Assembly: GCA_047602305.1 (NCBI GenBank) | Contig: JASGHO010000001.1 | Coordinates: 2,480,001 to 2,544,000, forward strand | Origin: Ancrocorticia sp047602305 | GTDB lineage: Bacteria; Actinomycetota; Actinomycetes; Actinomycetales; Actinomycetaceae | Reading direction: 5' to 3' | Length of the DNA: 64,000 nucleotides | Part shown: positions 35,322-46,488 of the stretch, piece after piece | How positions within the stretch are numbered: position 1 is the first letter of the stretch | Layout: each line of letters begins with the position of its first letter | Position numbers and translations under genes: made by a program | Notes under the pieces: generated by a model | Told to the model about the DNA's origin: nothing | Database searches by the model: none | The model's input: only the letters and a program-made list of their open reading frames with translations

Positions 35322-36299
35322 ATGACGCCACCCAAGCTCAAGCTCGTTGACCGTGTCCAGGCGATCAATTGGAACCGGCTCGCGGACGAGAAGGACCTCG
35401 AGGTGTGGGATCGGCTCACCGGTAATTTCTGGCTGCCGGAGAAAATTCCGCTGTCCAACGACATTCAGTCGTGGAACACGCTCAAGCCGCACGAGCAGCA
35501 GATGACCACGCGCGTTTTCACCGGGCTCACCCTGCTCGATACCGTGCAGGGGACTGTGGGTGCGGTGTCGCTGATTCCGGATGCGGTCACCCCGCACGAG
35601 GAGGCTGTGTACACGAACATCGCGTTCATGGAGTCGGTGCATGCGAAGTCGTACTCGTCGATTTTCTCCACGCTGATCTCCACCGAGGAGATTGACGAGA
35701 CGTTCCGCTGGTCCGAGGAGAACGAGTACCTGCAGACCAAGGCCAAGATCATCCTCGACTACTACCGCGGCGATGACCCGGAAAAGCGCAAGGTCGCTTC
35801 CACGATGCTGGAGAGCTTCCTCTTCTACTCGGGCTTCTACGCTCCGATGTACTGGTCCGCGCACGCGAAGCTGACGAACACCGCTGACTTGATTCGATTG
35901 ATCATTCGCGACGAAGCCGTGCATGGCTACTACATCGGCTACAAGTACCAGCTGGCCGTGGCCAAGGCCTCGCCCGAGCGCCAGGAAGAGCTGCAGGACT
36001 ACACGTACTCGCTGCTCATGGACCTGTACGACAACGAAGAGAACTACACCGAGTCGCTCTACGACGAGATGGGCCTGACCGAGGACGTCAAGATGTTCCT
36101 CCGCTACAACGCCAACAAGGCCCTCATGAACCTCGGCTACGAGTCGCTCTTCGGCCCGGATCAGACCGCCGTCAACCCGGCCATCCTCGCCGCGCTTTCC
36201 CCGAACGCGGACGAGAACCACGACTTCTTCTCGGGTTCGGGTTCGTCGTACGTCATCGGCACCGCCGAGGCCACGACGGATGACGATTGGGATTTCTGA
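35322..36299 (+). CDS. nrdF: Class Ib ribonucleotide reductase beta subunit
   Basis: 325 aa, usual length. The ATG at 35322 has GGAGGAG upstream. Metal ligands and the radical Tyr region are visible in FTGLTLLDTVQ, EEAVYTNIAFMESVHAKSYS (quoted as NIAFMESVHAKSYS), WSEENEYLQ and IIRDEAVHGYYIGYK. It houses the Mn/Fe-tyrosyl cofactor for nucleotide reduction by NrdE. It is separated from nrdHIE by about 21 kb, unlike the contiguous operon of many bacteria. A CACCTTGTGG string at 35174-35183 equals half of the NrdR-like box ahead of nrdH. Confidence 0.96.
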   Translation: MTPPKLKLVDRVQAINWNRLADEKDLEVWDRLTGNFWLPEKIPLSNDIQSWNTLKPHEQQMTTRVFTGLTLLDTVQGTVGAVSLIPDAVTPHEEAVYTNIAFMESVHAKSYSSIFSTLISTEEIDETFRWSEENEYLQTKAKIILDYYRGDDPEKRKVASTMLESFLFYSGFYAPMYWSAHAKLTNTADLIRLIIRDEAVHGYYIGYKYQLAVAKASPERQEELQDYTYSLLMDLYDNEENYTESLYDEMGLTEDVKMFLRYNANKALMNLGYESLFGPDQTAVNPAILAALSPNADENHDFFSGSGSSYVIGTAEATTDDDWDF

Positions 36300-36413
36300 G
36301 AATCTGACGTAGTTTGGGGGCGGCTCTGGCGGCGGCGTCCCGGCTCCGGTTCTGATTTGATCCGGCTTCGAGATTGACGACGACGGCGTCCTCGCCCCAA
36401 CAGGTTGGTGAAC

Positions 36414-36448
36414 GGCCCGGACCTTGCGGTTTACGTAAGGTCCGGGCC
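36414..36448 (+). terminator. Terminator after nrdF
   Basis: GGCCCGGACCTT (36414-36425) and AAGGTCCGGGCC (36437-36448) form a perfect 12-bp stem followed by TCTTT. The gap up to 36631 shows no gene; TGGTAGAAT near 36575 is a possible extended -10 for the following operon. Confidence 0.9.
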
Positions 36449-36631
36449 TCTTTCTGTCGCCTCGCGTGACCTGAGGGCAGTAGCACTCGTCATATCCGGC
36501 CAAAGCCTTGAGATGCATTTTCGCAGCTATACCCAGATAAACCCGCAAAGATCAGCTTTAACCTGCAACCATATTGGTAGAATTGGGAAGTCCGCCCGTA
36601 CGCGGGTCATCCTGTGTGAGGGAGAAGTGTT

Positions 36632-36835
36632 GTGACCGAACCTTGGCTGTCCGCAGACGATATCGCTGCCCACCTCGGCGTCACCAAGGACACTGTCTAC
36701 ACCTGGATCGCCAGCAAGGGTATGCCCGCCCACAAGATCGGCCGCCTCTGGAAGTTCCAGGCCAGCGAGGTCGATGACTGGGTACGACGTGGCGGAGCAG
36801 CTGCCGAACCGGACTCCAGCAAGGCAGGTGAGTGA
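36632..36835 (+). CDS. Excisionase/MerR-like helix-turn-helix protein, first gene of defence operon
   Basis: 67 aa; GTG at 36632 behind GAGGGAGAAG. It is essentially one HTH_17-type domain: WLSADDIAAHLGVTKDTVYTW, then HKIGRLWKFQASEVDDWVRR. These domains occur in phage excisionases and as small regulators ahead of restriction-modification operons. The stop overlaps the helicase start (GTGA), so it belongs to the operon and may autoregulate it. No integrase is nearby, which speaks against a prophage excisionase. Confidence 0.85.
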   Translation: MTEPWLSADDIAAHLGVTKDTVYTWIASKGMPAHKIGRLWKFQASEVDDWVRRGGAAAEPDSSKAGE

Positions 36836-39800
36836 CTCACTTGCGCATCATCAACAACGTCACGGATCGCTTGGGCGATGACCTCAAGTCAGTGCTTGCT
36901 CGCAAATCCAAGGTTCGCATTGCCGCGTCAACCTTTTCGATCTTCGCATACGAGGCATTGAAGAAGGAGCTGGAGAAAGTCGATGAACTAGAGTTCATAT
37001 TTACCTCCCCGTCTTTCGTCCCAGATGATGTAACTGACAAGGTCCGAAAGGAGCGGCGTCAGTTCTTCATCCCTGCCGGGCACGCTGAGTCCTCTTTGGC
37101 GGGGTCGGAGTTCGAAATCCGTCTGCGCAACAAGCTCACGCAGAAGGCCATTGCTAGGGAGTGTGCCGACTGGGTCCGGCGTAAGGTCACCTTCCGATCC
37201 AACACGACGGGCAGCCCGATGCAGCAGCTTGCGGTAGTGGACGATCGCGCTGCCTACATGCCTGTTCAGGGATTCACCACAGCCGACTTAGGCTACGAGA
37301 GGGGTCCCGCCGTCTCCAACTTGGTTACCAAGTTTGAAGGGCCTGCTGAGACTCAGCAGCTCCTTGCCCTCTTCGATCAGATTTGGAATAACCCGAATCA
37401 GCTGCGTGATGTCACGGATCCCGTGTATGAGCACATCGCTAGCGTATATGCGGAGAATTCTCCGGAACGTATTTACTTCCTGATCCTGTACAACCTGTTC
37501 GCCGATTTTCTTGACGATATCAACGAGGACGTCCTCCCCAACGATCGCACCGGCTACCAGGACACCAAGGTTTGGAAGAGCCTGTACAACTTCCAGCACG
37601 ACGCTGCTACGGGTGTCATCAACAAGCTGGAGACCTACAACGGCTGCATCCTCGCCGACTCCGTCGGCTTGGGCAAGACATTTACCGCACTGGCGGTCAT
37701 CAAGTACTACGAGCTGCGCAACAAGTCCGTGCTGGTGTTGTGTCCAAAGAAGCTAGCGGCGAACTGGACGAATTACAACTCCAACTACACTACCAACCTC
37801 TTCCGTGAGGATCGCTTCGCCTACGATGTTCTCGCCCATACTGACCTGTCAAGGCCGAAGGGTGAATCCCTTGGCCTGGACCTTTCCCGGATCAACTGGG
37901 GCAACTATGACCTTGTGGTAATCGACGAATCTCACAACTTTCGTAACGCCGATTACGCGGAGGAAAAGGAATCGCGTTACCAGCGGCTCATGCGCCAGGT
38001 CATCAAGGAAGGTGTGAAGACCAAGGTGCTCATGCTGTCGGCGACCCCGGTGAATAACCGGTTCAACGACCTGAAGAACCAGCTCCAGCTCGCCTACGAG
38101 GGAGAATCGGAGAACCTTGCCAAGCATCTCAACATCTCCACCAGCGTGGAGAAGGTCTTTTCGGACGCCCAACGCGTCTTTAACGAATGGTCGAAACTTG
38201 ACGCTGAGCTGCGCACGACCGATCGCATCCTCCAGATGCTCGACTTCGACTTCTTCGAGCTTCTCGACTCAGTCACAATCGCGCGTTCCCGCAGGCACAT
38301 ACAGGCCTTCTACGACACCACCGAGATTGGGGCTTTCCCCGAACGCCTGACACCCATCTCGGTGCGTGAGCCGCTCACCGATTTACTGGATGTTCCGGGT
38401 TTCAATAGCATCTTTGAGCAGCTTCAGGACCTGACGCTTGCCGTCTACACGCCACTGGAGTATGTGTTCAAAAGCAGGCGCGCAAAATACGAAGACCTCT
38501 ATAACGTGACTGCAGGGGGCTCCCGTTCGAACCTCGGGCAGGCGGGCCGCGAAAAGGGCCTCAAGCAGCTTATGACGGTCAACCTACTCAAGCGTTTGGA
38601 AAGTTCTGTTGAGGCGTTTCGTCTGACGCTCGGTAAGGTTCAAGACTCCATCACTCATACGTTGTCCCAGATCAGTAACTACGGCGGGAGCCTTGCAGAT
38701 TTTGTCCCAGACATGGCGGGTCAGGACTTCGACATCGACGACGAGGACGACGCCAATATCGAGGCACTCTCGTTCGGGGACAAGATCCGCATCGACCTCG
38801 ACGACCTTGATATTGAGTCCTGGCAACGCGACCTGTGGAACGACCGCGAGACTCTCGGGCGGCTGCTCGCAGAGATGCGCAAGGTCACCCCAGAGCACGA
38901 TCTTAAGCTCGTCAAGCTCACGCAGCTCATCCAAGACAAAGCACAACGTCCGATCAACGCCGGCAACCGGAAAGTACTTGTGTTTTCTGCCTTCGCCGAT
39001 ACTGCCGACTACCTCTACCGAGAACTCGCTCCGACTCTCGTCGCAGCGGGCCTCGACGCGGCGGTTATCACCGGCGGCAATCGTGCCCATACCACGCTGG
39101 GCAAGGGCTTCGATTTCCAGCAGATCATGTCGATGTTCTCCCCGCGTTCTAAGCAGCGGGATCTGACGATGCCTGGGGAGACTCGCGAGCTGGACGTGCT
39201 CATCGGCACCGACGTGATCAGCGAGGGTCAGAATCTCCAGGACTGTGACTACCTCATCAACTACGACATTCACTGGAACCCTGTGCGTATCATTCAGCGT
39301 TTCGGACGCATCGATCGCATCGGCTCCACCAACAAGGTCATCCAGCTGGTGAACTTCTGGCCGGACATCTCGCTTGACGAGTACATTAACCTCAAGGAGC
39401 GCGTCGAGAATCGGATGGTGATCGCTGACATCGCGGGAACCGCTGACGATAATGTCCTCACCCAGGAGGACCCGGACGCCGCATTCCGAAAGGAGCAGCT
39501 TCGAAAGCTCCAAGATGAGGTCATTGAACTGGAAGATGTTCGTACTGGTGTCTCCATCACTGACCTCGGGCTCAATGACTTCCGAATGGACCTGCTCGGC
39601 TACATCAAGCAGTTCGGTGACCTCGCTGCGGTACCCAAGGGTCTGCATGCAGTCGTACCTTCCGACCCAGTCAAAGGACTGGTTCCTGGTGTGATCTTCG
39701 CATTACGTAACGTCAACGCTGATGAGCACATGAACCGCGGCAACCGTCTCCACCCGCACTACCTCGTTTACTTGGACGAGGAGGGCCAGGTGATTGCCGA

Positions 39801-40113
39801 CCATACCGAGGCCAAGCATCTGCTTGACTTGCTGCGCACCGGATGCCGCCCTTATGGCCAACCCGTATCCAGTGCTGTTCGCGCGTTCAACGAAGAGACT
39901 CGCGACGGCGCCGACATGAGCGCGTACTCTCAGTTGCTGACAGATGCGATTCACTCGATGATTGACGTTACCGAGGAACGCGACATCGATAGCCTATTCA
40001 CTCCGGGCCCCACCACCGCCCTCACCCAAACGATTGCTGGGCTCGACGATTTCGAACTCATCGCCTTCGTCGCCGTCGTTGGCTCTGCTGAGGAGGTCGG
40101 TATCGGTGACTGA
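36832..40113 (+). CDS. SNF2/HepA-type helicase with PLD-like N-terminus
   Basis: 1093 aa; GTG start in the GTGA overlap. Residues 1-~170 resemble the phospholipase D-like domain found in front of such helicases, but no HxK catalytic motif is visible, so it is probably inactive as a nuclease. The superfamily 2 motor is complete: Walker A ADSVGLGKT (Lys282), DESH at 365-368, SATPVNNR, GTDVISEGQNLQDCD and QRFGRIDRIGS. A long helical insertion with an acidic run (DIDDEDD, ~640) separates the two RecA lobes. It probably translocates on DNA. Together with DUF4391, Mod and Res genes it suggests a defence complex rather than DNA repair. Confidence 0.88.
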   Translation: MTHLRIINNVTDRLGDDLKSVLARKSKVRIAASTFSIFAYEALKKELEKVDELEFIFTSPSFVPDDVTDKVRKERRQFFIPAGHAESSLAGSEFEIRLRNKLTQKAIARECADWVRRKVTFRSNTTGSPMQQLAVVDDRAAYMPVQGFTTADLGYERGPAVSNLVTKFEGPAETQQLLALFDQIWNNPNQLRDVTDPVYEHIASVYAENSPERIYFLILYNLFADFLDDINEDVLPNDRTGYQDTKVWKSLYNFQHDAATGVINKLETYNGCILADSVGLGKTFTALAVIKYYELRNKSVLVLCPKKLAANWTNYNSNYTTNLFREDRFAYDVLAHTDLSRPKGESLGLDLSRINWGNYDLVVIDESHNFRNADYAEEKESRYQRLMRQVIKEGVKTKVLMLSATPVNNRFNDLKNQLQLAYEGESENLAKHLNISTSVEKVFSDAQRVFNEWSKLDAELRTTDRILQMLDFDFFELLDSVTIARSRRHIQAFYDTTEIGAFPERLTPISVREPLTDLLDVPGFNSIFEQLQDLTLAVYTPLEYVFKSRRAKYEDLYNVTAGGSRSNLGQAGREKGLKQLMTVNLLKRLESSVEAFRLTLGKVQDSITHTLSQISNYGGSLADFVPDMAGQDFDIDDEDDANIEALSFGDKIRIDLDDLDIESWQRDLWNDRETLGRLLAEMRKVTPEHDLKLVKLTQLIQDKAQRPINAGNRKVLVFSAFADTADYLYRELAPTLVAAGLDAAVITGGNRAHTTLGKGFDFQQIMSMFSPRSKQRDLTMPGETRELDVLIGTDVISEGQNLQDCDYLINYDIHWNPVRIIQRFGRIDRIGSTNKVIQLVNFWPDISLDEYINLKERVENRMVIADIAGTADDNVLTQEDPDAAFRKEQLRKLQDEVIELEDVRTGVSITDLGLNDFRMDLLGYIKQFGDLAAVPKGLHAVVPSDPVKGLVPGVIFALRNVNADEHMNRGNRLHPHYLVYLDEEGQVIADHTEAKHLLDLLRTGCRPYGQPVSSAVRAFNEETRDGADMSAYSQLLTDAIHSMIDVTEERDIDSLFTPGPTTALTQTIAGLDDFELIAFVAVVGSAEEVGIGD

Positions 40114-40771
40114 CTTGCTGTACCGATGGCCGAGCGCCGCTCATTTCGGGAAGCGTGTGCCCAAGGAGAAGCTCTACGGATACGGCACCATCAATGCTGC
40201 GCTTCGGGACAAGTTTGCCTCCGAGGTGGAACGTGTGATCTGGATGTACGTTCTATCACCAGCGACGGTCAATCTACCCGGCACCGACGAAGTCCCTGAT
40301 ATCGCGGTCGTTCAGGTCAACGCTAAGGACATGGACGTCTCCCAACAGGTGCTTCGAGCCATCGACAAGTCAGTGCCTCGCCCCCTCATATTCGAAGTGT
40401 GCCGCGATAGCGCCGCTGGTCGCGAGATTCGCATGGTTGCGGCCCACAAGCAACTCGGCGCTGGCGCCCCGAAACTGAGCCAGTACTTCACCACCAGTTG
40501 GCAGTCCGCTGACACCGAACGGCAGCCGTTGCCCACCGCCATCACCCTTCCATCCCTCTACACGGCCCTGCTGGAACCGCTGATGAACGTCTCGGTCCGG
40601 GCAGGTGAAGGAATAGAAGTGGTCGCTGCCAGGCTCAAAGCCGTGGGTAAGCTTGAGCGCGAGATCAAGGCCTTAGAGAGCAAGCTTCACGCAGAGAAGC
40701 AGTTCAACCGGAAGGTCGAACTCCGCCGTACGCTCAAGACGAAGCAACACGAACTGGAACAGCAGAGGTAA
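40106..40771 (+). CDS. DUF4391 protein
   Basis: 221 aa; GTG start 8 bp inside the helicase gene. It begins DLLYRWPSAAHFGKRVPKEK (20 residues), which with IWMYVLSPATVNLPGT and PLIFEV matches DUF4391, a family found repeatedly between SNF2-type helicases and type III Mod genes. The C-terminal third is a charged coiled coil (KLEREIKALESKLHAEKQ). Function is unknown; it may bridge helicase and methyltransferase. Mod1 begins 3 bp after its stop. Confidence 0.8.
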   Translation: MTDLLYRWPSAAHFGKRVPKEKLYGYGTINAALRDKFASEVERVIWMYVLSPATVNLPGTDEVPDIAVVQVNAKDMDVSQQVLRAIDKSVPRPLIFEVCRDSAAGREIRMVAAHKQLGAGAPKLSQYFTTSWQSADTERQPLPTAITLPSLYTALLEPLMNVSVRAGEGIEVVAARLKAVGKLEREIKALESKLHAEKQFNRKVELRRTLKTKQHELEQQR

Positions 40772-40774
40772 CCC

Positions 40775-42664
<1,890 letters not shown>

Positions 42665-42752
42665 GGCGATCTGAATGTTGGCGGCGCGCGCAGTACACCG
42701 CTCCACAGCGGTCACTCCAATCATCTTCATCATCCTGTGGTGGTGCGGCATG

Positions 42753-44684
42753 ATGGAGAAATTGCGCATGACATCGCCCGATCTCACCGAGGCGAATATT
42801 GACAAGCTCGCCGAGCTGTTCCCAACCGTCGTCACCGAGACGCTGGATGCTGACGGCAACCCGCAACGTGCAATCGATTTCGACTTGCTCCGCCAAGAAC
42901 TCTCCGACCATATCGTCGAGGGGCCGCAGGAGCGCTACCGGCTTGATTGGCCCGGCAAGCGTGCCGCGGCGTTCGCGGCCAACGCGCCTATTGCCAAGAC
43001 GCTCCGTCCTGTACGGGAGGAGTCGGTTGACTTTGACACCACGAAGAACCTCTTCATCGAAGGTGACAACCTTGACGCACTCAAGCTGCTCCAAGAGTCC
43101 TACCTCGGCAAGGTCAAACTCATCTACATCGATCCGCCGTACAACACGGGCCGTGACTTCATCTACAACGACGACTTCGCTGAGTCAAGCCAAGAATATC
43201 TGGAGCGTTCTGGGCAGAATAACGAGTTAGGCGAGCGACTGGTCGCTAACTCGGACGCCAACGGGCGTTTCCACTCCGACTGGCTCAGTATGATTTACCC
43301 GCGCCTTAAGCTCGCTCGGAATCTTTTGTCCTCTGATGGTGTTGTGCTTATCTCGGTTAATGACAGAGAAGTTGACAACCTAAGAGAGATCACCGCGGAA
43401 GTGTTCGGGCGCCAGAACTTCGTTGCGCAGTTCGTCTGGCTGAATGAAGGCAACGTTGATCAGCAGAGCAAAATCAAGGGTGTTCACGAATATGTCCTTG
43501 CTTTCGCTAGATCCTCCGAATTTATCCGCCGTCCAACGGTAATCGATCCGAATATTGAGGAGACCAGTAAGCTCTTCCGTGAGCAGATCGAGAATTCAAT
43601 TACGAAGAATGGTCCGGCTAATCCGCCTTCAGTCGTTGAATTGCCGAGTGGTTTCCCGGCAGCGTTTGAGACTGGACATATTGAGGCCCGTGATGACAGA
43701 TTTCCGCACATCCTCAATCCGATCGAGGTTGAAAACGGGGTGGTCACTCGACCAGCACAAGTGCGAAGCGGCTGGAGCTCTCGTAACCTGCTTGACCTTT
43801 TTATCTCCAACGGACACACCCCGATTGGTGATTCTGAGGGACGTGAGACACGATTTGAACTGCACGACTCGGGCGCGATCTATATGGTGAAGCGACGTTC
43901 GGCGGATCAGGGACACGTTCTGTCGGTTCTTCGAAATATGGGGACGACGAAACAGAATAGTTCGATGTTGTCTGGTTGGGGTCTAGAGTTCTCCTACCCG
44001 AAGCCGGTGTACCTGATCCAGTATCTTGTCTCAGTGTTCACAAACTCCGGTGGAAGTGACATTGTCCTGGACTTCTTCGCCGGATCAGCGACAACAGCTC
44101 ATGCTGTAATGTCTGCAAACGTACATGACGGTGGCGATCGCCGGTACATCCTCGTCCAGCTTGCGGAACCAGCTACTGGAGGTATGACGATCGCGCAGCT
44201 CGCACGGAAGCGTATTGTCGCTGCGGCCACTTCGTTGAGTCAGAGTCCTTCTAAGAACGCGATTGTGCCATGCACAGATTTTGGCTTTCGAGCACTAAGA
44301 ATTGACTCAACCAACATGGTTGATGTGACCCGCGAGCCAGACCAGACAGACCAGCTTGCACTCGTCGAGCTCGAGCCCAGCATCAAGAGTGATCGGTCTG
44401 GCGAGGATGTTCTTTTCCAAGTACTGCTCGACTGGGGGCTTGAGCTGTCGCTGCCGATCGTTCGCGGGACAGTGGATGACCGTGAGGTGTTCTCGGTCGA
44501 TGACGATGCGCTGATCGCCTGCTTCGCCCTGTCAGTGACTCCCGAGGTCGTCCGAGCAATCGCCGCACGAGAACCGCTTCGTGCTATTTTCCGAGACGAT
44601 GCCTTCGAGTCCGACGCTGCGCGCATCAATGCGGAGCAGGTCTTCCGAGAAGTGTCCCCTTCCACCGAAGTACGAACGATCTGA
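42753..44684 (+). CDS. Type III-like DNA methyltransferase Mod2
   Basis: 643 aa. The start at 42753 (ATGGAGAAA) is chosen by alignment with the Mod1 start (GTGGAGAAA); an ATG at 42675 abuts the frame-corrected Mod1 stop but would add a hydrophobic, unalignable leader. Motifs are DPPYNTG at ~127 and DFFAGSATTAHAV at ~440; the order is that of a beta-class N6-adenine or N4-cytosine enzyme. The first ~150 residues are nearly identical to Mod1, the middle (target recognition) is unrelated, and the C-terminus is again similar and complete (AREPLRAIF...SPSTEVRTI). It would protect host DNA against Res, with a different sequence specificity from Mod1. Confidence 0.93.
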   Translation: MEKLRMTSPDLTEANIDKLAELFPTVVTETLDADGNPQRAIDFDLLRQELSDHIVEGPQERYRLDWPGKRAAAFAANAPIAKTLRPVREESVDFDTTKNLFIEGDNLDALKLLQESYLGKVKLIYIDPPYNTGRDFIYNDDFAESSQEYLERSGQNNELGERLVANSDANGRFHSDWLSMIYPRLKLARNLLSSDGVVLISVNDREVDNLREITAEVFGRQNFVAQFVWLNEGNVDQQSKIKGVHEYVLAFARSSEFIRRPTVIDPNIEETSKLFREQIENSITKNGPANPPSVVELPSGFPAAFETGHIEARDDRFPHILNPIEVENGVVTRPAQVRSGWSSRNLLDLFISNGHTPIGDSEGRETRFELHDSGAIYMVKRRSADQGHVLSVLRNMGTTKQNSSMLSGWGLEFSYPKPVYLIQYLVSVFTNSGGSDIVLDFFAGSATTAHAVMSANVHDGGDRRYILVQLAEPATGGMTIAQLARKRIVAAATSLSQSPSKNAIVPCTDFGFRALRIDSTNMVDVTREPDQTDQLALVELEPSIKSDRSGEDVLFQVLLDWGLELSLPIVRGTVDDREVFSVDDDALIACFALSVTPEVVRAIAAREPLRAIFRDDAFESDAARINAEQVFREVSPSTEVRTI

Positions 44685-44692
44685 GGAACGCC

Positions 44693-46342
44693 ATGGCGAT
44701 GACGAACGATGAACTCACTGAACTCCTGAATCGGCTCTTGGTCGGATGGGAGAACGAGGTAGTGGAGTTCAAGGAGGCCACGCGGCAGTTCTCGGCGGAC
44801 AAAACTGGTGAGTACGTCTCGGCGCTGAGCAACGAGGCCAACCTGCGCGGGCTGACCTCGGGGTGGCTCGTCTTCGGCGTCTCGAACAGTCGTCAGATCG
44901 TTGGCACACTGCACCTCACCGAAGTGCAGCAGCGGCAGACTCTCAAGCACCACATCCATCAGTCGATCGACCAAGGCCTCACGATTCGTGAGGTCTACGA
45001 GGTCGTCATCGACGGTAAGCGAGTGGTGTTGCTGGAGGTGCCTGCGGCGCCGCGAGGTATTCCGATCTCGTGGAAGGGGGACTACCGAGCCCGCGCAGGC
45101 GAGAGCCTCGTTCCGCTATCGCTCGACAAGTTGGATGAGATTAGGCGGCAGACTATCGGAGAAGACTGGACTGCGGTTGTTGTACCCGAGGCAACACTTG
45201 GCCATCTCGATCCTGCCGCAATCGCTCGCGCTCGGCAGGGGTTCATCGAACGGTATCCTCGGCTCCGCGATCAGATTGATGTGTGGGATGATTTGCAGTT
45301 CCTCGAAAAGGCTCGCCTCACACGCGATGGGGCGCTGACGCGTGCAGCACTGCTCTTGCTTGGAAAGCCCACCTCCACGCATCTGCTGAGCCCGCACATC
45401 GCGGAGATTTCGTGGAAACTGGTTGGGGAGGAGGAGGCTTACGAACACCTTTCGATCCCCTTTCTCTCCGCTGCGACCGCTGCGTCTGAGCTGATTCGCA
45501 ATGTGCAACTTCGGCTGCTCCCTCCAAATGAACTTATCTATCGAGAGGTAAGTAAGTACAATCAGAGAAGTCTGCTCGAGGCGCTCTACAATTGCATTGC
45601 CCACCAGGACTATCGGAGGATGTCCCGAATTACTGTGATGGAGCGTGTTGATCGAGTTGAGTTCATTAGCAGCGGGAACTTTTTCGACCGGACACCTGAG
45701 GCTTACATGCTGAGCGAGCAGGTTCCGCGTTCCTATCGAAATCCGTTCTTGGTCGCAGCAATGACGGAACTCAACTTGATCGACCATATGGGGAATGGGA
45801 TCTATCGCATTGCGCAAGATCAGATCCACCGATTCTTGCCGCTGCCAAGCTACGACCTAAGCGACCCGGACGAGGTGAAGCTCACTATCTACGGTGCTGT
45901 CATTGACCCGGAGTACACGCGGCTCCTGATGGTACGCACGGATCTTCCCATCGAGGACATAGTGGCTCTGGACCGGGTGCAAAAGGGCCTGCCAATCACC
46001 GACGAAGCTGTCGCTCGGTTGCGCTCGGCAAGACTGGTTGAGGGGAGGCGTCCTCACCTCCGGGTTTCGCAGGACATCGCCAAGCTCACTGGGAACCTTC
46101 CGAAGTACCTCAGAGAAAGACCGCAACCTGATGCCCACTATGCGAAGCTTGTGCTCGATCTCATCGACACTCTCGGCTCGGCTTCGCGCCGTGACATTGA
46201 CCTGATGCTAATGCCGCTGCTGCACGACTTGTCAGTTCCCGAGAAGGCTAAGCAAATCGGCAACTTGCTGACGCGCATGAGAAGGAATGGGCAAATCAAG
46301 AATCGTGGTTCACGTGCAAAGCCGGAGTGGGAACGCGCATGA
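44693..46342 (+). CDS. AlbA_2-domain ATPase-like protein (Schlafen-type putative DNA-binding)
   Basis: 549 aa; ATG with GAGGAA upstream, 8 bp after Mod2. The N-terminal ~130 residues are an AlbA_2/Schlafen-type domain (VVEFKEATRQF, GWLVFGVSNSRQIVGT). The middle has the RecG-related/HATPase_c_4 features NCIAHQDYRRMS, VEFISSGNFF and RNPFLVAAMTELNLIDHMGNG, and a C-terminal winged-helix-like part follows. Such proteins occur widely in defence islands as regulators or effectors. Its stop overlaps a 49-codon ORF (ATGA). Confidence 0.85.
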   Translation: MAMTNDELTELLNRLLVGWENEVVEFKEATRQFSADKTGEYVSALSNEANLRGLTSGWLVFGVSNSRQIVGTLHLTEVQQRQTLKHHIHQSIDQGLTIREVYEVVIDGKRVVLLEVPAAPRGIPISWKGDYRARAGESLVPLSLDKLDEIRRQTIGEDWTAVVVPEATLGHLDPAAIARARQGFIERYPRLRDQIDVWDDLQFLEKARLTRDGALTRAALLLLGKPTSTHLLSPHIAEISWKLVGEEEAYEHLSIPFLSAATAASELIRNVQLRLLPPNELIYREVSKYNQRSLLEALYNCIAHQDYRRMSRITVMERVDRVEFISSGNFFDRTPEAYMLSEQVPRSYRNPFLVAAMTELNLIDHMGNGIYRIAQDQIHRFLPLPSYDLSDPDEVKLTIYGAVIDPEYTRLLMVRTDLPIEDIVALDRVQKGLPITDEAVARLRSARLVEGRRPHLRVSQDIAKLTGNLPKYLRERPQPDAHYAKLVLDLIDTLGSASRRDIDLMLMPLLHDLSVPEKAKQIGNLLTRMRRNGQIKNRGSRAKPEWERA

Positions 46343-46488
46343 GTGCAGAAAGGAGAGCACTCTTGCAGGAACGAACAGGACTCGATCGGCTTCCTGAAAC
46401 TGCGACATTTGGCTTGTTCCTTGGGATCCTCGCTGTTCGCCGAGGTGGCCCGATACAGAAAGAACGCAGAAAGAAAGATGCTCAATGA
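46339..46488 (+). CDS. Small ORF wedged between AlbA_2 and res genes
   Basis: 49 codons. The ATG (46339) overlaps the AlbA_2 stop as ATGA, and its own TGA (46486-46488) overlaps the res ATG (46485) again as ATGA. The product begins MSAERRALLQERTGLDRLP, has a short apolar stretch TFGLFLGILAV and a very basic end (QKERRKKDA). Overlap at both ends is the arrangement of a translated coupling cistron; without it res would be 142 bp from the previous stop. I recognise no family. It may be a small partner of Res or only a coupling leader. Confidence 0.6.
   Translation: MSAERRALLQERTGLDRLPETATFGLFLGILAVRRGGPIQKERRKKDAQ

Noticed and set aside
36632..36835. Prophage or ICE excision module
   Set aside because: The excisionase-like HTH has no integrase, attachment-site repeat or other phage/conjugation gene nearby and is translationally coupled to the helicase.
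42675..42752. Longer Mod2 start directly after the frame-corrected Mod1 stop
   Set aside because: The 26 added residues are hydrophobic, have no ribosome binding site and no counterpart in Mod1; 42753 aligns exactly with the Mod1 start.
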